Source: an uncultured Aequorivita sp. | GTDB lineage: Bacteria > Bacteroidota > Bacteroidia > Flavobacteriales > Flavobacteriaceae | NCBI GenBank assembly: GCA_937125455.1 | Contig: CAKZLK010000050.1 | Location: forward strand, 42,361-106,360 | DNA length: 64,000 nt | Reading direction: 5' to 3' | Part shown: one piece after another, positions 63,029 to 64,000 of the stretch | How positions within the stretch are numbered: position 1 is the stretch's first letter | Layout: each line of letters starts with the position of its first letter | Position numbers and translations under genes: made by a program | Notes under the pieces: model-generated | The model's database searches: none | The model's input: the letters and a program-made list of their open reading frames with translations, nothing else | What the model was told of the DNA's origin: nothing

Positions 63029-63871
63029 ATGGATTTTTCTGCTATACAACGGTTATTGGAACGTAAAAACTATTCGCCGAACACCCAGCGAACTTATAGA
63101 AGCTGTCTTGCTATGTTTTGTGATTACTGTTTACTACATAGCCTGGATAGTACTTTACATGAAAGCGGCGAAGTATTTATAAGCTCCTTGATACACCGAG
63201 GGTATGCCATAAGTAGTCAAAACCAAGCTATAAATGCCCTTAAATTTTACTGGGAACATATATTGGGACAGGAACGGTGTTATTTAAACGTTGTGCGCCC
63301 ACGTAAGGAAAAGCGTTTGCCTACCGTACTATCGCAGGCTGAAGTTGTTCGTATTTTTAATGTTGTTGAAAACCGTAAGCATCTGGCCCTTTTGCAGACG
63401 CTTTATGCCTGTGGGCTGCGTATTGGGGAGCTTATAAGCCTGCAGATAAAAGATATAGATAGTGACCGTATGTGCATTACCGTTCGGCGCGGAAAGGGGT
63501 TTAAAGACCGTACGGTTCCTTTGCCGGACGAGTTGTTGCAACTATTGCGGAGGTACTATAAACAATATCGTCCCGTCACCTATTTATTTGAAGGGCAACA
63601 ACCCAAGGGTGCTTTAAAACCTGTTTCTTACTCCCCCACAAGTGTTAGACGTGTATTATACCGTGCCGTAAGGAAGGCGGGCATACGCAAAAAAGTAACC
63701 CCGCACACCTTGCGCCACAGCTATGCCACACATCTGTATGAACATGGCGTGAACCTAAGGAGCATACAGGTACTTTTGGGGCACGGCAGTAGTAAGACTA
63801 CAGAAATTTACACCCATGTTAGCAACCATCATATTACAAACACACCTAGTCCTTTGAGTTTTTTGAAATAA
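63029..63871 (+). CDS. XerC/D-like tyrosine recombinase
   Basis: The protein has 280 residues. N-terminal SAM-like DNA-binding domain (SPNTQRTYRSCLAMFCDYCL), then the catalytic domain with ACGLRIGELISLQIKDID (Arg I), RRGKGFKDRTVPLP (Lys), TPHTLRHSYATHL (His-x-x-Arg), LGHGSSKTTEIYTHVS (His, Tyr nucleophile). All catalytic residues are present. It is of the phage/integron-like type without an extended N-terminus. No cassette array adjoins it within the 130 bases left in the window, which hold no further gene. Confidence 0.93.
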   Translation: MDFSAIQRLLERKNYSPNTQRTYRSCLAMFCDYCLLHSLDSTLHESGEVFISSLIHRGYAISSQNQAINALKFYWEHILGQERCYLNVVRPRKEKRLPTVLSQAEVVRIFNVVENRKHLALLQTLYACGLRIGELISLQIKDIDSDRMCITVRRGKGFKDRTVPLPDELLQLLRRYYKQYRPVTYLFEGQQPKGALKPVSYSPTSVRRVLYRAVRKAGIRKKVTPHTLRHSYATHLYEHGVNLRSIQVLLGHGSSKTTEIYTHVSNHHITNTPSPLSFLK

Positions 63872-64000
63872 GTTGTACTTTGGTGAGCCATATTATAAAT
63901 AAACAGCATGCTGATATTCACTAGTTGTGGTGCATTAAAACAAAATGATCTTTGAGAAATAAAATAATCTCCTATTTAATAATGATAATTTTAATGATTT

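Overview
The window reads as chromosomal DNA of a marine-type member of the Flavobacteriaceae (Bacteroidota). The support is the fused lpxC/fabZ gene, porX (type IX secretion regulator with a PglZ domain), Bacteroidota -7 promoter boxes of the form TAnnTTTG in front of many genes, weak ribosome binding sites, AT-rich codon use, and typical flavobacterial housekeeping neighbours (tsaE, porX, lpxD, lpxC/fabZ, lpxA, efp, sucD, fabG). I cannot name the species from sequence alone.

Layout. 1-6.8 kb: housekeeping and metabolism (end of an Lrp-like regulator, DinB-like protein, YihY, DJ-1/PfpI, aroB, proline dehydrogenase, alanine dehydrogenase). 6.8-8.5 kb: a duplicated two-gene cassette in which a 46-residue lipoprotein gene overlaps a membrane protein gene. 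8.6-22.3 kb: tsaE, porX, an HD phosphohydrolase, the lipid A start block lpxD-lpxC/fabZ-lpxA with efp and a second lpxD-like gene, sucD, fabG, a von Willebrand A membrane protein and a prohibitin. A sodium symporter follows on the minus strand. 24.2-32.8 kb: a complete his operon (GDCBHAF-IE) behind a His-rich leader peptide and terminator. Dispersed repeats have invaded its gaps and even the coding ends of hisH, hisA and hisF, and a four-helix-bundle (S23) gene sits between hisA and hisF. Next come a DUF2167 protein and CorA.

35.0-49.1 kb is an accessory zone. It starts with about 1 kb of repeat DNA around a small HTH gene, followed by a two-gene AAA ATPase/DUF4435 pair that looks like a PARIS (AriA/AriB) anti-phage system. 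Next is a single-chain type IIG restriction-modification enzyme whose specificity half has a visibly different base composition. Small genes and two PD-(D/E)xK nuclease genes follow; each gap between them carries one copy of a GC-rich palindrome. The zone ends with a 123-bp tandem repeat array, a broken REP-associated transposase gene and an msrB remnant in front of msrA.

49-63 kb: a three-domain AraC-type regulator, truncated haemoglobin, cold shock protein, TspO, and then a compact minus-strand operon (57.5-53.0 kb) of four mostly unrecognised genes ending in thiE. The fourth gene looks like a REP-transposase relative that has lost its HUH motif. This operon, together with the lone one-domain DEAD-box-like gene upstream of it, is the best candidate here for an undescribed system. 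A second 123-bp repeat array, a GDSL esterase/ABC transporter block of the tesA-ybbA-ybbP type, and an XerC/D-like tyrosine recombinase close the window.
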